Shown here: positions 22,699 to 37,181 of the stretch, one piece after another
How the letters are laid out: the number at the start of each line of letters is the position of its first letter
Position numbering within the stretch: the first letter of the stretch is position 1
DNA from: Crossaster papposus
Taxonomy: Eukaryota; Echinodermata; Asteroidea; Velatida; Solasteridae
Assembly (NCBI GenBank): GCA_037893245.1
Contig: JBAIAA010000890.1
Location: 186,001 to 250,000 of the forward strand
Direction: 5' to 3'
DNA length: 64,000 nucleotides
Position numbers and translations under genes: made by a program
Notes under the pieces: generated by a model
The model's input: only the letters and a program-made list of their open reading frames with translations
Told to the model about the DNA's origin: nothing
The model's database searches: none

Positions 22699-23139
22699 TT
22701 ATCGCAGTGCATGTAAATGTACAATGTAAATGGATGAAGTTTTGTTTGGCATGAATCGAAATGAATGTCCGGGTTCATCTTTTTTTCGATTTGGAGACAT
22801 CTTGCCATTTGATTTGTGCCGCAGTGTTGGCCGCCGTAGCAATGCCCTGATCTCGTGGACGCTTGTGTGGCCGAACGTTTTGTTGTCGTTGCCTAGGCGG
22901 TGCCGGTGGAAGGCCCACATAGTCATCGGAATCAAGCTCGGAATCCTCCGAATCTTCACTGGCTTGCTTGACTGGCTCTCTTCTTCATTGTAGTCTGATT
23001 CTTCGCTACTTTCTTGGTCGCTTTCCTCGTTAGAAATGCAGTGGGAAAGCAGATTCATGGCTTGCTGCGATGACATTCTACGGGGTCGCAGGACCGATGA
23101 ATCCGCCATGTTTGTTGTGGTTACACATGTCGCGCGCAT
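22699..23139 (-). pseudogene. Transposase-remnant ORF, unit 9
   Basis: Protein identical. Alternate frame at 22775-22984. The extra CRE of this unit is on the downstream side of the ORF (upstream of unit 8's ORF). Confidence 0.45.
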
Positions 23140-23905
23140 CGTACGCGCCGCATCGATTTATGGATGCACTATTAGCTAGCCTAATTCAAGTCCCGTTGAA
23201 AACAGTGTAAAATCAACAATGTTCAGTACCAAGTTTCATGCACACCGACATCACTGGGGTTTCTCAAACAACAATTAGATTATTGTCTTGGTCTTTATCT
23301 TTCCATTTCTTTTCAATTTTTAGTGGGTTAGCCAATTACATTTTTTAATATTCACACCAAAAGAAACTCACCTCCCGAAAAGTGATACTTCCCGAGACTG
23401 AAAACAGTCATTTTACAAATGGCATCCCTCCACGTTTTAGGGCAATTAGGACCCATTTTTTTAACCGTGATTTTATCAAGTCTGCCCTCAGATTGAAGCT
23501 CAAAAACCAGGGAGTTGATCCCATGCTATTTTTACACAATCCAATTTTTTTTTTATACCAAACGGTCTCCTTTTTCAAAAGAAACTGTGGGGGCACATTT
23601 CATGCTAATGAGTTCGCGTAGAAATTCTCCTTTCAATTAGAGTGGTGCACCCTTTGGTACACTCCATTAAACTTGGTATGCAATTCACGTGACGTCACAA
23701 TAAAGGTGCAGGTTTTCCCCATAGGATTTGTACACGTTTTTTTCAACTAATATATCTTTGGCACTTGTGCAAATCCAATCGACTTCAGACTTGGCACACA
23801 CATATTGACAGTAACGTTAGATACTCGAAACAGCTCTGTGTTTGTCCACAAACACATGTCTAGTTTTTTCTTTTTCTTTTTCAGACTTTTCTCCATAGGG
23901 TTTGT

Positions 23906-26563
23906 ACACAATTTTTGTTCGGACAACACACTTTGGCACTTTGGTAAATCCGACCGACTTGAAACTTGGCATACACTTAGAACACCAACCACAGATGGTT
24001 CTGACAGAAATTTGGCACGATTGCGTCATTTAAGGTCACGTGACGTCACGTTAAGTATTCAATATTTTTCCCATAGGTTTTGTACACGTTTTTCTTTAGA
24101 CTATTGACTTTGACACTTTAGTAAATCCGATCGACTTGAGACTTCGTATACACTTAGAACACCACCCACAGATGGTCTTGGAAGAAATTTGGCACTATTG
24201 CGTCATTCAAGGTCACGTGACGTCACGTTAAAGGTTCAATTTTTTTCCCCTTAGGTTTTGTACACGTTATTTTTTAGACTAATGACTGACACTTTCGTAA
24301 ATTTGATCGACTTCAGACTTAGCACACATCTCGACCACCATCCTTAGGAGGGCCAAGAGAAAAATCGTCATGATGACCTCATCGGGGGTCATGTGACGTC
24401 ACGTTAAAGGTGCCGTTTTTAGGACCCTCTATCTCTGAAAGTACAGGTCCAATTGGGGTAAAACTTGGTATTCAGGTATTACAGGATGTTATAGAAGAAA
24501 ATTAATATGACATCATGATGACGTCATCGGGTGTCATGTGACGTCACATTAAAGGTTCAATTTTCTCGATAGGTTTTGTACACGTTTGTCTTCAGACTAT
24601 TGAAGTTGACACTTTGGTAAATCCGATCGAATTCGTGTAACTGTTAAAGTTGTTTGCTACCCTCATTGTTTGTTTTGTTCAGACTATTGAATTTGACACT
24701 TTGGTTAATCCGATCGACTTCGTGTAACTGTTAAAGTTGTTTGCCGCCCTCATTTGTTTAAGTTATCGATTTTACCTGAGATGAAACAAAGTGATATTTT
24801 TCCAACATGTAGTTTAACTCCCACACCCCCCCCCCCCCCCCCCTCCCCCCCCCCCCCCCCCCCCCCCCTCCCCCCCCCCCGTATAGTGATAATTTTTCAA
24901 ACATGTAGTTCAACTTCCCCCCATATGAAATTGATCTTTGTTGGGGGGAATTGTTTTACACAATGAAAGATTCGTGTCACCACTAGTAATAAAACTGCCT
25001 AAACTCCCTAATCCTGGGGTCTATGGGGCAAAGTTAGGTATCAAAATGAAGCTAACAATATGAAAAATGTGATTGTGAAATCAAAGGAACTGTTTAATTT
25101 AATATTCACATTTACTGGCATGTCAAATATGAAAATTAATAATGAAAATATGAAATATGAATAAAATACTGCTCATATTTATTAGTAAAACGTGTTTATT
25201 GTAGTTCAAAAATTCTTTTCCAATGCAGAAAATTTTGCTGGTGATCCTGGAAACAATATGTCAAAATAAATCCCCAATATGAATAAGTTTGGGCGAGCTA
25301 TGATATTTTTCCTAAAACTACTAGAAAACGAGATTCAGCACAAATCACAGGCTTTCTTATCGCAGTGCATGTAAATGTACAATGTAAATGGATGAAGTTT
25401 TGTTTGGCATGAATCGAAATGAATGTCCGGGTTCATCTTTTTTTCGATTTGGAGACATCTTGCCATTTGATTTGTGCCGCAGTGTTGGCCGCCGTAGCAA
25501 TGCCCTGATCTCGTGGACGCTTGTGTGGCCGAACGTTTTGTTGTCGTTGCCTAGGCGGTGCCGGTGGAAGGCCCACATAGTCATCGGAATCAAGCTCGGA
25601 ATCCTCCGAATCTTCACTGGCTTGCTTGACTGGCTCTCTTCTTCATTGTAGTCTGATTCTTCGCTACTTTCTTGGTCGCTTTCCTCGTTAGAAATGCAGT
25701 GGGAAAGCAGATTCATGGCTTGCTGCGATGACATTCTACGGGGTCGCAGGACCGATGAATCCGCCATGTTTGTTGTGGTTACACATGTCGCGCGCATCGT
25801 ACGCGCCGCATCGATTTATGGATGCACTATTAGCTAGCCTAATTCAAGTCCCGTTGAAAACAGTGTAAAATCAACAATGTTCAGTACCAAGTTTCATGCA
25901 CACCGACATCACTGGGGTTTCTCAAACAACAATTAGATTATTGTCTTGGTCTTTATCTTTCCATTTCTTTTCAATTTTTAGTGGGTTAGCCAATTACATT
26001 TTTTAATATTCACACCAAAAGAAACTCACCTCCCGAAAAGTGATACTTCCCGAGACTGAAAACAGTCATTTTACAAATGGCATCCCTCCACGTTTTAGGG
26101 CAATTAGGACCCATTTTTTTAACCGTGATTTTATCAAGTCTGCCCTCAGATTGAAGCTCAAAAACCAGGGAGTTGATCCCATGCTATTTTTACACAATCC
26201 AATTTTTTTTTTATACCAAACGGTCTCCTTTTTCAAAAGAAACTGTGGGGGCACATTTCATGCTAATGAGTTCGCGTAGAAATTCTCCTTTCAATTAGAG
26301 TGGTGCACCCTTTGGTACACTCCATTAAACTTGGTATGCAATTCACGTGACGTCACAATAAAGGTGCAGGTTTTCCCCATAGGATTTGTACACGTTTTTT
26401 TCAACTAATATATCTTTGGCACTTGTGCAAATCCAATCGACTTCAGACTTGGCACACACATATTGACAGTAACGTTAGATACTCGAAACAGCTCTGTGTT
26501 TGTCCACAAACACATGTCTAGTTTTTTCTTTTTCTTTTTCAGACTTTTCTCCATAGGGTTTGT
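23906..26563. repeat. Unit 10
   Basis: Length 2658. C tract 24826-24880 is C18-T-C24-T-C11, the longest middle run in the window. C at the 729 site. Confidence 0.97.
25357..25797 (-). pseudogene. Transposase-remnant ORF, unit 10
   Basis: Protein identical. Alternate frame at 25433-25642. Confidence 0.45.
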
Positions 26564-29218
26564 ACACAATTTTTGTTCGGACAACACACTTTGGCACTTT
26601 GGTAAATCCGACCGACTTGAAACTTGGCATACACTTAGAACACCAACCACAGATGGTTCTGACAGAAATTTGGCACGATTGCGTCATTTAAGGTCACGTG
26701 ACGTCACGTTAAGTATTCAATATTTTTCCCATAGGTTTTGTACACGTTTTTCTTTAGACTATTGACTTTGACACTTTAGTAAATCCGATCGACTTGAGAC
26801 TTCGTATACACTTAGAACACCACCCACAGATGGTCTTGGAAGAAATTTGGCACTATTGCGTCATTCAAGGTCACGTGACGTCACGTTAAAGGTTCAATTT
26901 TTTTCCCCTTAGGTTTTGTACACGTTATTTTTTAGACTAATGACTGACACTTTCGTAAATTTGATCGACTTCAGACTTAGCACACATCTCGACCACCATC
27001 CTTAGGAGGGCCAAGAGAAAAATCGTCATGATGACCTCATCGGGGGTCATGTGACGTCACGTTAAAGGTGCCGTTTTTAGGACCCTCTATCTCTGAAAGT
27101 ACAGGTCCAATTGGGGTAAAACTTGGTATTCAGGTATTACAGGATGTTATAGAAGAAAATTAATATGACATCATGATGACGTCATCGGGTGTCATGTGAC
27201 GTCACATTAAAGGTTCAATTTTCTCGATAGGTTTTGTACACGTTTGTCTTCAGACTATTGAAGTTGACACTTTGGTAAATCCGATCGAATTTGTGTAACT
27301 GTTAAAGTTGTTTGCTACCCTCATTGTTTGTTTTGTTCAGACTATTGAATTTGACACTTTGGTTAATCCGATCGACTTCGTGTAACTGTTAAAGTTGTTT
27401 GCCGCCCTCATTTGTTTAAGTTATCGATTTTACCTGAGATGAAACAAAGTGATATTTTTCCAACATGTAGTTTAACTCCCACACCCCCCCCCCCCCCCCC
27501 CCTCCCCCCCCCCCCCCCCCCCCTCCCCCCCCCCCGTATAGTGATAATTTTTCAAACATGTAGTTCAACTTCCCCCCATATGAAATTGATCTTTGTTGGG
27601 GGGAATTGTTTTACACAATGAAAGATTCGTGTCACCACTAGTAATAAAACTGCCTAAACTCCCTAATCCTGGGGTCTATGGGGCAAAGTTAGGTATCAAA
27701 ATGAAGCTAACAATATGAAAAATGTGATTGTGAAATCAAAGGAACTGTTTAATTTAATATTCACATTTACTGGCATGTCAAATATGAAAATTAATAATGA
27801 AAATATGAAATATGAATAAAATACTGCTCATATTTATTAGTAAAACGTGTTTATTGTAGTTCAAAAATTCTTTTCCAATGCAGAAAATTTTGCTGGTGAT
27901 CCTGGAAACAATATGTCAAAATAAATCCCCAATATGAATAAGTTTGGGCGAGCTATGATATTTTTCCTAAAACTACTAGAAAACGAGATTCAGCACAAAT
28001 CACAGGCTTTCTTATCGCAGTGCATGTAAATGTACAATGTAAATGGATGAAGTTTTGTTTGGCATGAATCGAAATGAATGTCCGGGTTCATCTTTTTTTC
28101 GATTTGGAGACATCTTGCCATTTGATTTGTGCCGCAGTGTTGGCCGCCGTAGCAATGCCCTGATCTCGTGGACGCTTGTGTGGCCGAACGTTTTGTTGTC
28201 GTTGCCTAGGCGGTGCCGGTGGAAGGCCCACATAGTCATCGGAATCAAGCTCGGAATCCTCCGAATCTTCACTGGCTTGCTTGACTGGCTCTCTTCTTCA
28301 TTGTAGTCTGATTCTTCGCTACTTTCTTGGTCGCTTTCCTCGTTAGAAATGCAGTGGGAAAGCAGATTCATGGCTTGCTGCGATGACATTCTACGGGGTC
28401 GCAGGACCGATGAATCCGCCATGTTTGTTGTGGTTACACATGTCGCGCGCATCGTACGCGCCGCATCGATTTATGGATGCACTATTAGCTAGCCTAATTC
28501 AAGTCCCGTTGAAAACAGTGTAAAATCAACAATGTTCAGTACCAAGTTTCATGCACACCGACATCACTGGGGTTTCTCAAACAACAATTAGATTATTGTC
28601 TTGGTCTTTATCTTTCCATTTCTTTTCAATTTTTAGTGGGTTAGCCAATTACATTTTTTAATATTCACACCAAAAGAAACTCACCTCCCGAAAAGTGATA
28701 CTTCCCGAGACTGAAAACAGTCATTTTACAAATGGCATCCCTCCACGTTTTAGGGCAATTAGGACCCATTTTTTTAACCGTGATTTTATCAAGTCTGCCC
28801 TCAGATTGAAGCTCAAAAACCAGGGAGTTGATCCCATGCTATTTTTACACAATCCAATTTTTTTTTTATACCAAACGGTCTCCTTTTTCAAAAGAAACTG
28901 TGGGGGCACATTTCATGCTAATGAGTTCGCGTAGAAATTCTCCTTTCAATTAGAGTGGTGCACCCTTTGGTACACTCCATTAAACTTGGTATGCAATTCA
29001 CGTGACGTCACAATAAAGGTGCAGGTTTTCCCCATAGGATTTGTACACGTTTTTTTCAACTAATATATCTTTGGCACTTGTGCAAATCCAATCGACTTCA
29101 GACTTGGCACACACATATTGACAGTAACGTTAGATACTCGAAACAGCTCTGTGTTTGTCCACAAACACATGTCTAGTTTTTTCTTTTTCTTTTTCAGACT
29201 TTTCTCCATAGGGTTTGT
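26564..29218. repeat. Unit 11
   Basis: Length 2655. C tract 27484-27535 is C19-T-C20-T-C11. T at the 729 site (27292), between neighbours that both have C. Confidence 0.97.
28012..28452 (-). pseudogene. Transposase-remnant ORF, unit 11
   Basis: Protein identical. Alternate frame at 28088-28297. Confidence 0.45.
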
Positions 29219-31869
29219 ACACAATTTTTGTTCGGACAACACACTTTGGCACTTTGGTAAATCCGACCGACTTGAAACTTGGCATACACTTAGAACACCA
29301 ACCACAGATGGTTCTGACAGAAATTTGGCACGATTGCGTCATTTAAGGTCACGTGACGTCACGTTAAGTATTCAATATTTTTCCCATAGGTTTTGTACAC
29401 GTTTTTCTTTAGACTATTGACTTTGACACTTTAGTAAATCCGATCGACTTGAGACTTCGTATACACTTAGAACACCACCCACAGATGGTCTTGGAAGAAA
29501 TTTGGCACTATTGCGTCATTCAAGGTCACGTGACGTCACGTTAAAGGTTCAATTTTTTTCCCCTTAGGTTTTGTACACGTTATTTTTTAGACTAATGACT
29601 GACACTTTCGTAAATTTGATCGACTTCAGACTTAGCACACATCTCGACCACCATCCTTAGGAGGGCCAAGAGAAAAATCGTCATGATGACCTCATCGGGG
29701 GTCATGTGACGTCACGTTAAAGGTGCCGTTTTTAGGACCCTCTATCTCTGAAAGTACAGGTCCAATTGGGGTAAAACTTGGTATTCAGGTATTACAGGAT
29801 GTTATAGAAGAAAATTAATATGACATCATGATGACGTCATCGGGTGTCATGTGACGTCACATTAAAGGTTCAATTTTCTCGATAGGTTTTGTACACGTTT
29901 GTCTTCAGACTATTGAAGTTGACACTTTGGTAAATCCGATCGAATTCGTGTAACTGTTAAAGTTGTTTGCTACCCTCATTGTTTGTTTTGTTCAGACTAT
30001 TGAATTTGACACTTTGGTTAATCCGATCGACTTCGTGTAACTGTTAAAGTTGTTTGCCGCCCTCATTTGTTTAAAGTTATCGATTTTACCTGAGATGAAA
30101 CAAAGTGATATTTTTCCAACATGTAGTTTAACTCCCACACCCCCCCCCCCCCCCCCCCTCCCCCCCCCCCCCCCTCCCCCCCCCCCGTATAGTGATAATT
30201 TTTCAAACATGTAGTTCAACTTCCCCCCATATGAAATTGATCTTTGTTGGGGGGAATTGTTTTACACAATGAAAGATTCGTGTCACAACTAGTAATAAAA
30301 CTGCCTAAACTCCCTAATCCTGGGGTCTATGGGGCAAAGTTAGGTATCAAAATGAAGCTAACAATATGAAAAATGTGATTGTGAAATCAAAGGAACTGTT
30401 TAATTTAATATTCACATTTACTGGCATGTCAAATATAAAAATTAATAATGAAAATATGAAATATGAATAAAATACTGCTCATATTTATTAGTAAAACGTG
30501 TTTATTGTAGTTCAAAAATTCTTTTCCAATGCAGAAAATTTTGCTGGTGATCCTGGAAACAATATGTCAAAATAAATCCCCAATATGAATAAGTTTGGGC
30601 GAGCTATGATATTTTTCCTAAAACTACTAGAAAACGAGATTCAGCACAAATCACAGGCTTTCTTATCGCAGTGCATGTAAATGTACAATGTAAATGGATG
30701 AAGTTTTGTTTGGCATGAATCGAAATGAATGTCCGGGTTCATCTTTTTTTCGATTTGGAGACATCTTGCCATTTGATTTGTGCCGCAGTGTTGGCCGCCG
30801 TAGCAATGCCCTGATCTCGTGGACGCTTGTGTGGCCGAACGTTTTGTTGTCGTTGCCTAGGCGGTGCCGGTGGAAGGCCCACATAGTCATCGGAATCAAG
30901 CTCGGAATCCTCCGAATCTTCACTGGCTTGCTTGACTGGCTCTCTTCTTCATTGTAGTCTGATTCTTCGCTACTTTCTTGGTCGCTTTCCTCGTTAGAAA
31001 TGCAGTGGGAAAGCAGATTCATGGCTTGCTGCGATGACATTCTACGGGGTCGCAGGACCGATGAATCCGCCATGTTTGTTGTGGTTACACATGTCGCGCG
31101 CATCGTACGCGCCGCATCGATTTATGGATGCACTATTAGCTAGCCTAATTCAAGTCCCGTTGAAAACAGTGTAAAATCAACAATGTTCAGTACCAAGTTT
31201 CATGCACACCGACATCACTGGGGTTTCTCAAACAACAATTAGATTATTGTCTTGGTCTTTATCTTTCCATTTCTTTTCAATTTTTAGTGGGTTAGCCAAT
31301 TACATTTTTTAATATTCACACCAAAAGAAACTCACCTCCCGAAAAGTGATACTTCCCGAGACTGAAAACAGTCATTTTACAAATGGCATCCCTCCACGTT
31401 TTAGGGCAATTAGGACCCATTTTTTTAACCGTGATTTTATCAAGTCTGCCCTCAGATTGAAGCTCAAAAACCAGGGAGTTGATCCCATGCTATTTTTACA
31501 CAATCCAATTTTTTTTTTATACCAAACGGTCTCCTTTTTCAAAAGAAACTGTGGGGGCACATTTCATGCTAATGAGTTCGCGTAGAAATTCTCCTTTCAA
31601 TTAGAGTGGTGCACCCTTTGGTACACTCCATTAAACTTGGTATGCAATTCACGTGACGTCACAATAAAGGTGCAGGTTTTCCCCATAGGATTTGTACACG
31701 TTTTTTTCAACTAATATATCTTTGGCACTTGTGCAAATCCAATCGACTTCAGACTTGGCACACACATATTGACAGTAACGTTAGATACTCGAAACAGCTC
31801 TGTGTTTGTCCACAAACACATGTCTAGTTTTTTCTTTTTCTTTTTCAGACTTTTCTCCATAGGGTTTGT
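29219..31869. repeat. Unit 12 (unit 6-like, private 1-bp insertion)
   Basis: Length 2651. C tract 30140-30186 is C19-T-C15-T-C11, identical to unit 6, and the A/A pair at the 1076 and 1226 sites is also present. An extra A lies in the short A run at 30073-30075. The unit looks like a unit 6-type copy about 16 kb from its nearest relative. Confidence 0.97.
30663..31103 (-). pseudogene. Transposase-remnant ORF, unit 12
   Basis: Protein identical. Alternate frame at 30739-30948. Confidence 0.45.
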
Positions 31870-34525
31870 ACACAATTTTTGTTCGGACAACACACTTTGG
31901 CACTTTGGTAAATCCGACCGACTTGAAACTTGGCATACACTTAGAACACCAACCACAGATGGTTCTGACAGAAATTTGGCACGATTGCGTCATTTAAGGT
32001 CACGTGACGTCACGTTAAGTATTCAATATTTTTCCCATAGGTTTTGTACACGTTTTTCTTTAGACTATTGACTTTGACACTTTAGTAAATCCGATCGACT
32101 TGAGACTTCGTATACACTTAGAACACCACCCACAGATGGTCTTGGAAGAAATTTGGCACTATTGCGTCATTCAAGGTCACGTGACGTCACGTTAAAGGTT
32201 CAATTTTTTTCCCCTTAGGTTTTGTACACGTTATTTTTTAGACTAATGACTGACACTTTCGTAAATTTGATCGACTTCAGACTTAGCACACATCTCGACC
32301 ACCATCCTTAGGAGGGCCAAGAGAAAAATCGTCATGATGACCTCATCGGGGGTCATGTGACGTCACGTTAAAGGTGCCGTTTTTAGGACCCTCTATCTCT
32401 GAAAGTACAGGTCCAATTGGGGTAAAACTTGGTATTCAGGTATTACAGGATGTTATAGAAGAAAATTAATATGACATCATGATGACGTCATCGGGTGTCA
32501 TGTGACGTCACATTAAAGGTTCAATTTTCTCGATAGGTTTTGTACACGTTTGTCTTCAGACTATTGAAGTTGACACTTTGGTAAATCCGATCGAATTCGT
32601 GTAACTGTTAAAGTTGTTTGCTACCCTCATTGTTTGTTTTGTTCAGACTATTGAATTTGACACTTTGGTTAATCCGATCGACTTCGTGTAACTGTTAAAG
32701 TTGTTTGCCGCCCTCATTTGTTTAAGTTATCGATTTTACCTGAGATGAAACAAAGTGATATTTTTCCAACATGTAGTTTAACTCCCACACCCCCCCCCCC
32801 CCCCCCTCCCCCCCCCCCCCCCCCCCCCCCTCCCCCCCCCCCGTATAGTGATAATTTTTCAAACATGTAGTTCAACTTCCCCCCATATGAAATTGATCTT
32901 TGTTGGGGGGAATTGTTTTACACAATGAAAGATTCGTGTCACCACTAGTAATAAAACTGCCTAAACTCCCTAATCCTGGGGTCTATGGGGCAAAGTTAGG
33001 TATCAAAATGAAGCTAACAATATGAAAAATGTGATTGTGAAATCAAAGGAACTGTTTAATTTAATATTCACATTTACTGGCATGTCAAATATGAAAATTA
33101 ATAATGAAAATATGAAATATGAATAAAATACTGCTCATATTTATTAGTAAAACGTGTTTATTGTAGTTCAAAAATTCTTTTCCAATGCAGAAAATTTTGC
33201 TGGTGATCCTGGAAACAATATGTCAAAATAAATCCCCAATATGAATAAGTTTGGGCGAGCTATGATATTTTTCCTAAAACTACTAGAAAACGAGATTCAG
33301 CACAAATCACAGGCTTTCTTATCGCAGTGCATGTAAATGTACAATGTAAATGGATGAAGTTTTGTTTGGCATGAATCGAAATGAATGTCCGGGTTCATCT
33401 TTTTTTCGATTTGGAGACATCTTGCCATTTGATTTGTGCCGCAGTGTTGGCCGCCGTAGCAATGCCCTGATCTCGTGGACGCTTGTGTGGCCGAACGTTT
33501 TGTTGTCGTTGCCTAGGCGGTGCCGGTGGAAGGCCCACATAGTCATCGGAATCAAGCTCGGAATCCTCCGAATCTTCACTGGCTTGCTTGACTGGCTCTC
33601 TTCTTCATTGTAGTCTGATTCTTCGCTACTTTCTTGGTCGCTTTCCTCGTTAGAAATGCAGTGGGAAAGCAGATTCATGGCTTGCTGCGATGACATTCTA
33701 CGGGGTCGCAGGACCGATGAATCCGCCATGTTTGTTGTGGTTACACATGTCGCGCGCATCGTACGCGCCGCATCGATTTATGGATGCACTATTAGCTAGC
33801 CTAATTCAAGTCCCGTTGAAAACAGTGTAAAATCAACAATGTTCAGTACCAAGTTTCATGCACACCGACATCACTGGGGTTTCTCAAACAACAATTAGAT
33901 TATTGTCTTGGTCTTTATCTTTCCATTTCTTTTCAATTTTTAGTGGGTTAGCCAATTACATTTTTTAATATTCACACCAAAAGAAACTCACCTCCCGAAA
34001 AGTGATACTTCCCGAGACTGAAAACAGTCATTTTACAAATGGCATCCCTCCACGTTTTAGGGCAATTAGGACCCATTTTTTTAACCGTGATTTTATCAAG
34101 TCTGCCCTCAGATTGAAGCTCAAAAACCAGGGAGTTGATCCCATGCTATTTTTACACAATCCAATTTTTTTTTTATACCAAACGGTCTCCTTTTTCAAAA
34201 GAAACTGTGGGGGCACATTTCATGCTAATGAGTTCGCGTAGAAATTCTCCTTTCAATTAGAGTGGTGCACCCTTTGGTACACTCCATTAAACTTGGTATG
34301 CAATTCACGTGACGTCACAATAAAGGTGCAGGTTTTCCCCATAGGATTTGTACACGTTTTTTTCAACTAATATATCTTTGGCACTTGTGCAAATCCAATC
34401 GACTTCAGACTTGGCACACACATATTGACAGTAACGTTAGATACTCGAAACAGCTCTGTGTTTGTCCACAAACACATGTCTAGTTTTTTCTTTTTCTTTT
34501 TCAGACTTTTCTCCATAGGGTTTGT
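31870..34525. repeat. Unit 13
   Basis: Length 2656. C tract 32790-32842 is C17-T-C23-T-C11, identical to unit 14. C at the 729 site. Units 13 and 14 are indistinguishable at every marker I scored. Confidence 0.97.
33319..33759 (-). pseudogene. Transposase-remnant ORF, unit 13
   Basis: Protein identical. Alternate frame at 33395-33604. Confidence 0.45.
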
Positions 34526-37181
34526 ACACAATTTTTGTTCGGACAACACACTTTGGCACTTTGGTAAATCCGACCGACTTGAAACTTGGCATACACTTAG
34601 AACACCAACCACAGATGGTTCTGACAGAAATTTGGCACGATTGCGTCATTTAAGGTCACGTGACGTCACGTTAAGTATTCAATATTTTTCCCATAGGTTT
34701 TGTACACGTTTTTCTTTAGACTATTGACTTTGACACTTTAGTAAATCCGATCGACTTGAGACTTCGTATACACTTAGAACACCACCCACAGATGGTCTTG
34801 GAAGAAATTTGGCACTATTGCGTCATTCAAGGTCACGTGACGTCACGTTAAAGGTTCAATTTTTTTCCCCTTAGGTTTTGTACACGTTATTTTTTAGACT
34901 AATGACTGACACTTTCGTAAATTTGATCGACTTCAGACTTAGCACACATCTCGACCACCATCCTTAGGAGGGCCAAGAGAAAAATCGTCATGATGACCTC
35001 ATCGGGGGTCATGTGACGTCACGTTAAAGGTGCCGTTTTTAGGACCCTCTATCTCTGAAAGTACAGGTCCAATTGGGGTAAAACTTGGTATTCAGGTATT
35101 ACAGGATGTTATAGAAGAAAATTAATATGACATCATGATGACGTCATCGGGTGTCATGTGACGTCACATTAAAGGTTCAATTTTCTCGATAGGTTTTGTA
35201 CACGTTTGTCTTCAGACTATTGAAGTTGACACTTTGGTAAATCCGATCGAATTCGTGTAACTGTTAAAGTTGTTTGCTACCCTCATTGTTTGTTTTGTTC
35301 AGACTATTGAATTTGACACTTTGGTTAATCCGATCGACTTCGTGTAACTGTTAAAGTTGTTTGCCGCCCTCATTTGTTTAAGTTATCGATTTTACCTGAG
35401 ATGAAACAAAGTGATATTTTTCCAACATGTAGTTTAACTCCCACACCCCCCCCCCCCCCCCCTCCCCCCCCCCCCCCCCCCCCCCCTCCCCCCCCCCCGT
35501 ATAGTGATAATTTTTCAAACATGTAGTTCAACTTCCCCCCATATGAAATTGATCTTTGTTGGGGGGAATTGTTTTACACAATGAAAGATTCGTGTCACCA
35601 CTAGTAATAAAACTGCCTAAACTCCCTAATCCTGGGGTCTATGGGGCAAAGTTAGGTATCAAAATGAAGCTAACAATATGAAAAATGTGATTGTGAAATC
35701 AAAGGAACTGTTTAATTTAATATTCACATTTACTGGCATGTCAAATATGAAAATTAATAATGAAAATATGAAATATGAATAAAATACTGCTCATATTTAT
35801 TAGTAAAACGTGTTTATTGTAGTTCAAAAATTCTTTTCCAATGCAGAAAATTTTGCTGGTGATCCTGGAAACAATATGTCAAAATAAATCCCCAATATGA
35901 ATAAGTTTGGGCGAGCTATGATATTTTTCCTAAAACTACTAGAAAACGAGATTCAGCACAAATCACAGGCTTTCTTATCGCAGTGCATGTAAATGTACAA
36001 TGTAAATGGATGAAGTTTTGTTTGGCATGAATCGAAATGAATGTCCGGGTTCATCTTTTTTTCGATTTGGAGACATCTTGCCATTTGATTTGTGCCGCAG
36101 TGTTGGCCGCCGTAGCAATGCCCTGATCTCGTGGACGCTTGTGTGGCCGAACGTTTTGTTGTCGTTGCCTAGGCGGTGCCGGTGGAAGGCCCACATAGTC
36201 ATCGGAATCAAGCTCGGAATCCTCCGAATCTTCACTGGCTTGCTTGACTGGCTCTCTTCTTCATTGTAGTCTGATTCTTCGCTACTTTCTTGGTCGCTTT
36301 CCTCGTTAGAAATGCAGTGGGAAAGCAGATTCATGGCTTGCTGCGATGACATTCTACGGGGTCGCAGGACCGATGAATCCGCCATGTTTGTTGTGGTTAC
36401 ACATGTCGCGCGCATCGTACGCGCCGCATCGATTTATGGATGCACTATTAGCTAGCCTAATTCAAGTCCCGTTGAAAACAGTGTAAAATCAACAATGTTC
36501 AGTACCAAGTTTCATGCACACCGACATCACTGGGGTTTCTCAAACAACAATTAGATTATTGTCTTGGTCTTTATCTTTCCATTTCTTTTCAATTTTTAGT
36601 GGGTTAGCCAATTACATTTTTTAATATTCACACCAAAAGAAACTCACCTCCCGAAAAGTGATACTTCCCGAGACTGAAAACAGTCATTTTACAAATGGCA
36701 TCCCTCCACGTTTTAGGGCAATTAGGACCCATTTTTTTAACCGTGATTTTATCAAGTCTGCCCTCAGATTGAAGCTCAAAAACCAGGGAGTTGATCCCAT
36801 GCTATTTTTACACAATCCAATTTTTTTTTTATACCAAACGGTCTCCTTTTTCAAAAGAAACTGTGGGGGCACATTTCATGCTAATGAGTTCGCGTAGAAA
36901 TTCTCCTTTCAATTAGAGTGGTGCACCCTTTGGTACACTCCATTAAACTTGGTATGCAATTCACGTGACGTCACAATAAAGGTGCAGGTTTTCCCCATAG
37001 GATTTGTACACGTTTTTTTCAACTAATATATCTTTGGCACTTGTGCAAATCCAATCGACTTCAGACTTGGCACACACATATTGACAGTAACGTTAGATAC
37101 TCGAAACAGCTCTGTGTTTGTCCACAAACACATGTCTAGTTTTTTCTTTTTCTTTTTCAGACTTTTCTCCATAGGGTTTGT
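34526..37181. repeat. Unit 14
   Basis: Length 2656. C tract 35446-35498 is C17-T-C23-T-C11, as in unit 13. This adjacent pair is probably the most recent single-unit duplication in the window. Confidence 0.97.
35975..36415 (-). pseudogene. Transposase-remnant ORF, unit 14
   Basis: Protein identical. Alternate frame at 36051-36260. Confidence 0.45.

Larger units (their letters stand above)
21242..23905. repeat. Unit 9 (10-bp CRE duplication)
   Basis: Length 2664, the longest unit. C tract 22172-22222 is C16-T-C22-T-C11. C at the 729 site. The excess is a tandem duplication of GTCACGTGAC at 21371-21390, which adds a seventh TGACGTCA to this unit. Confidence 0.97.
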
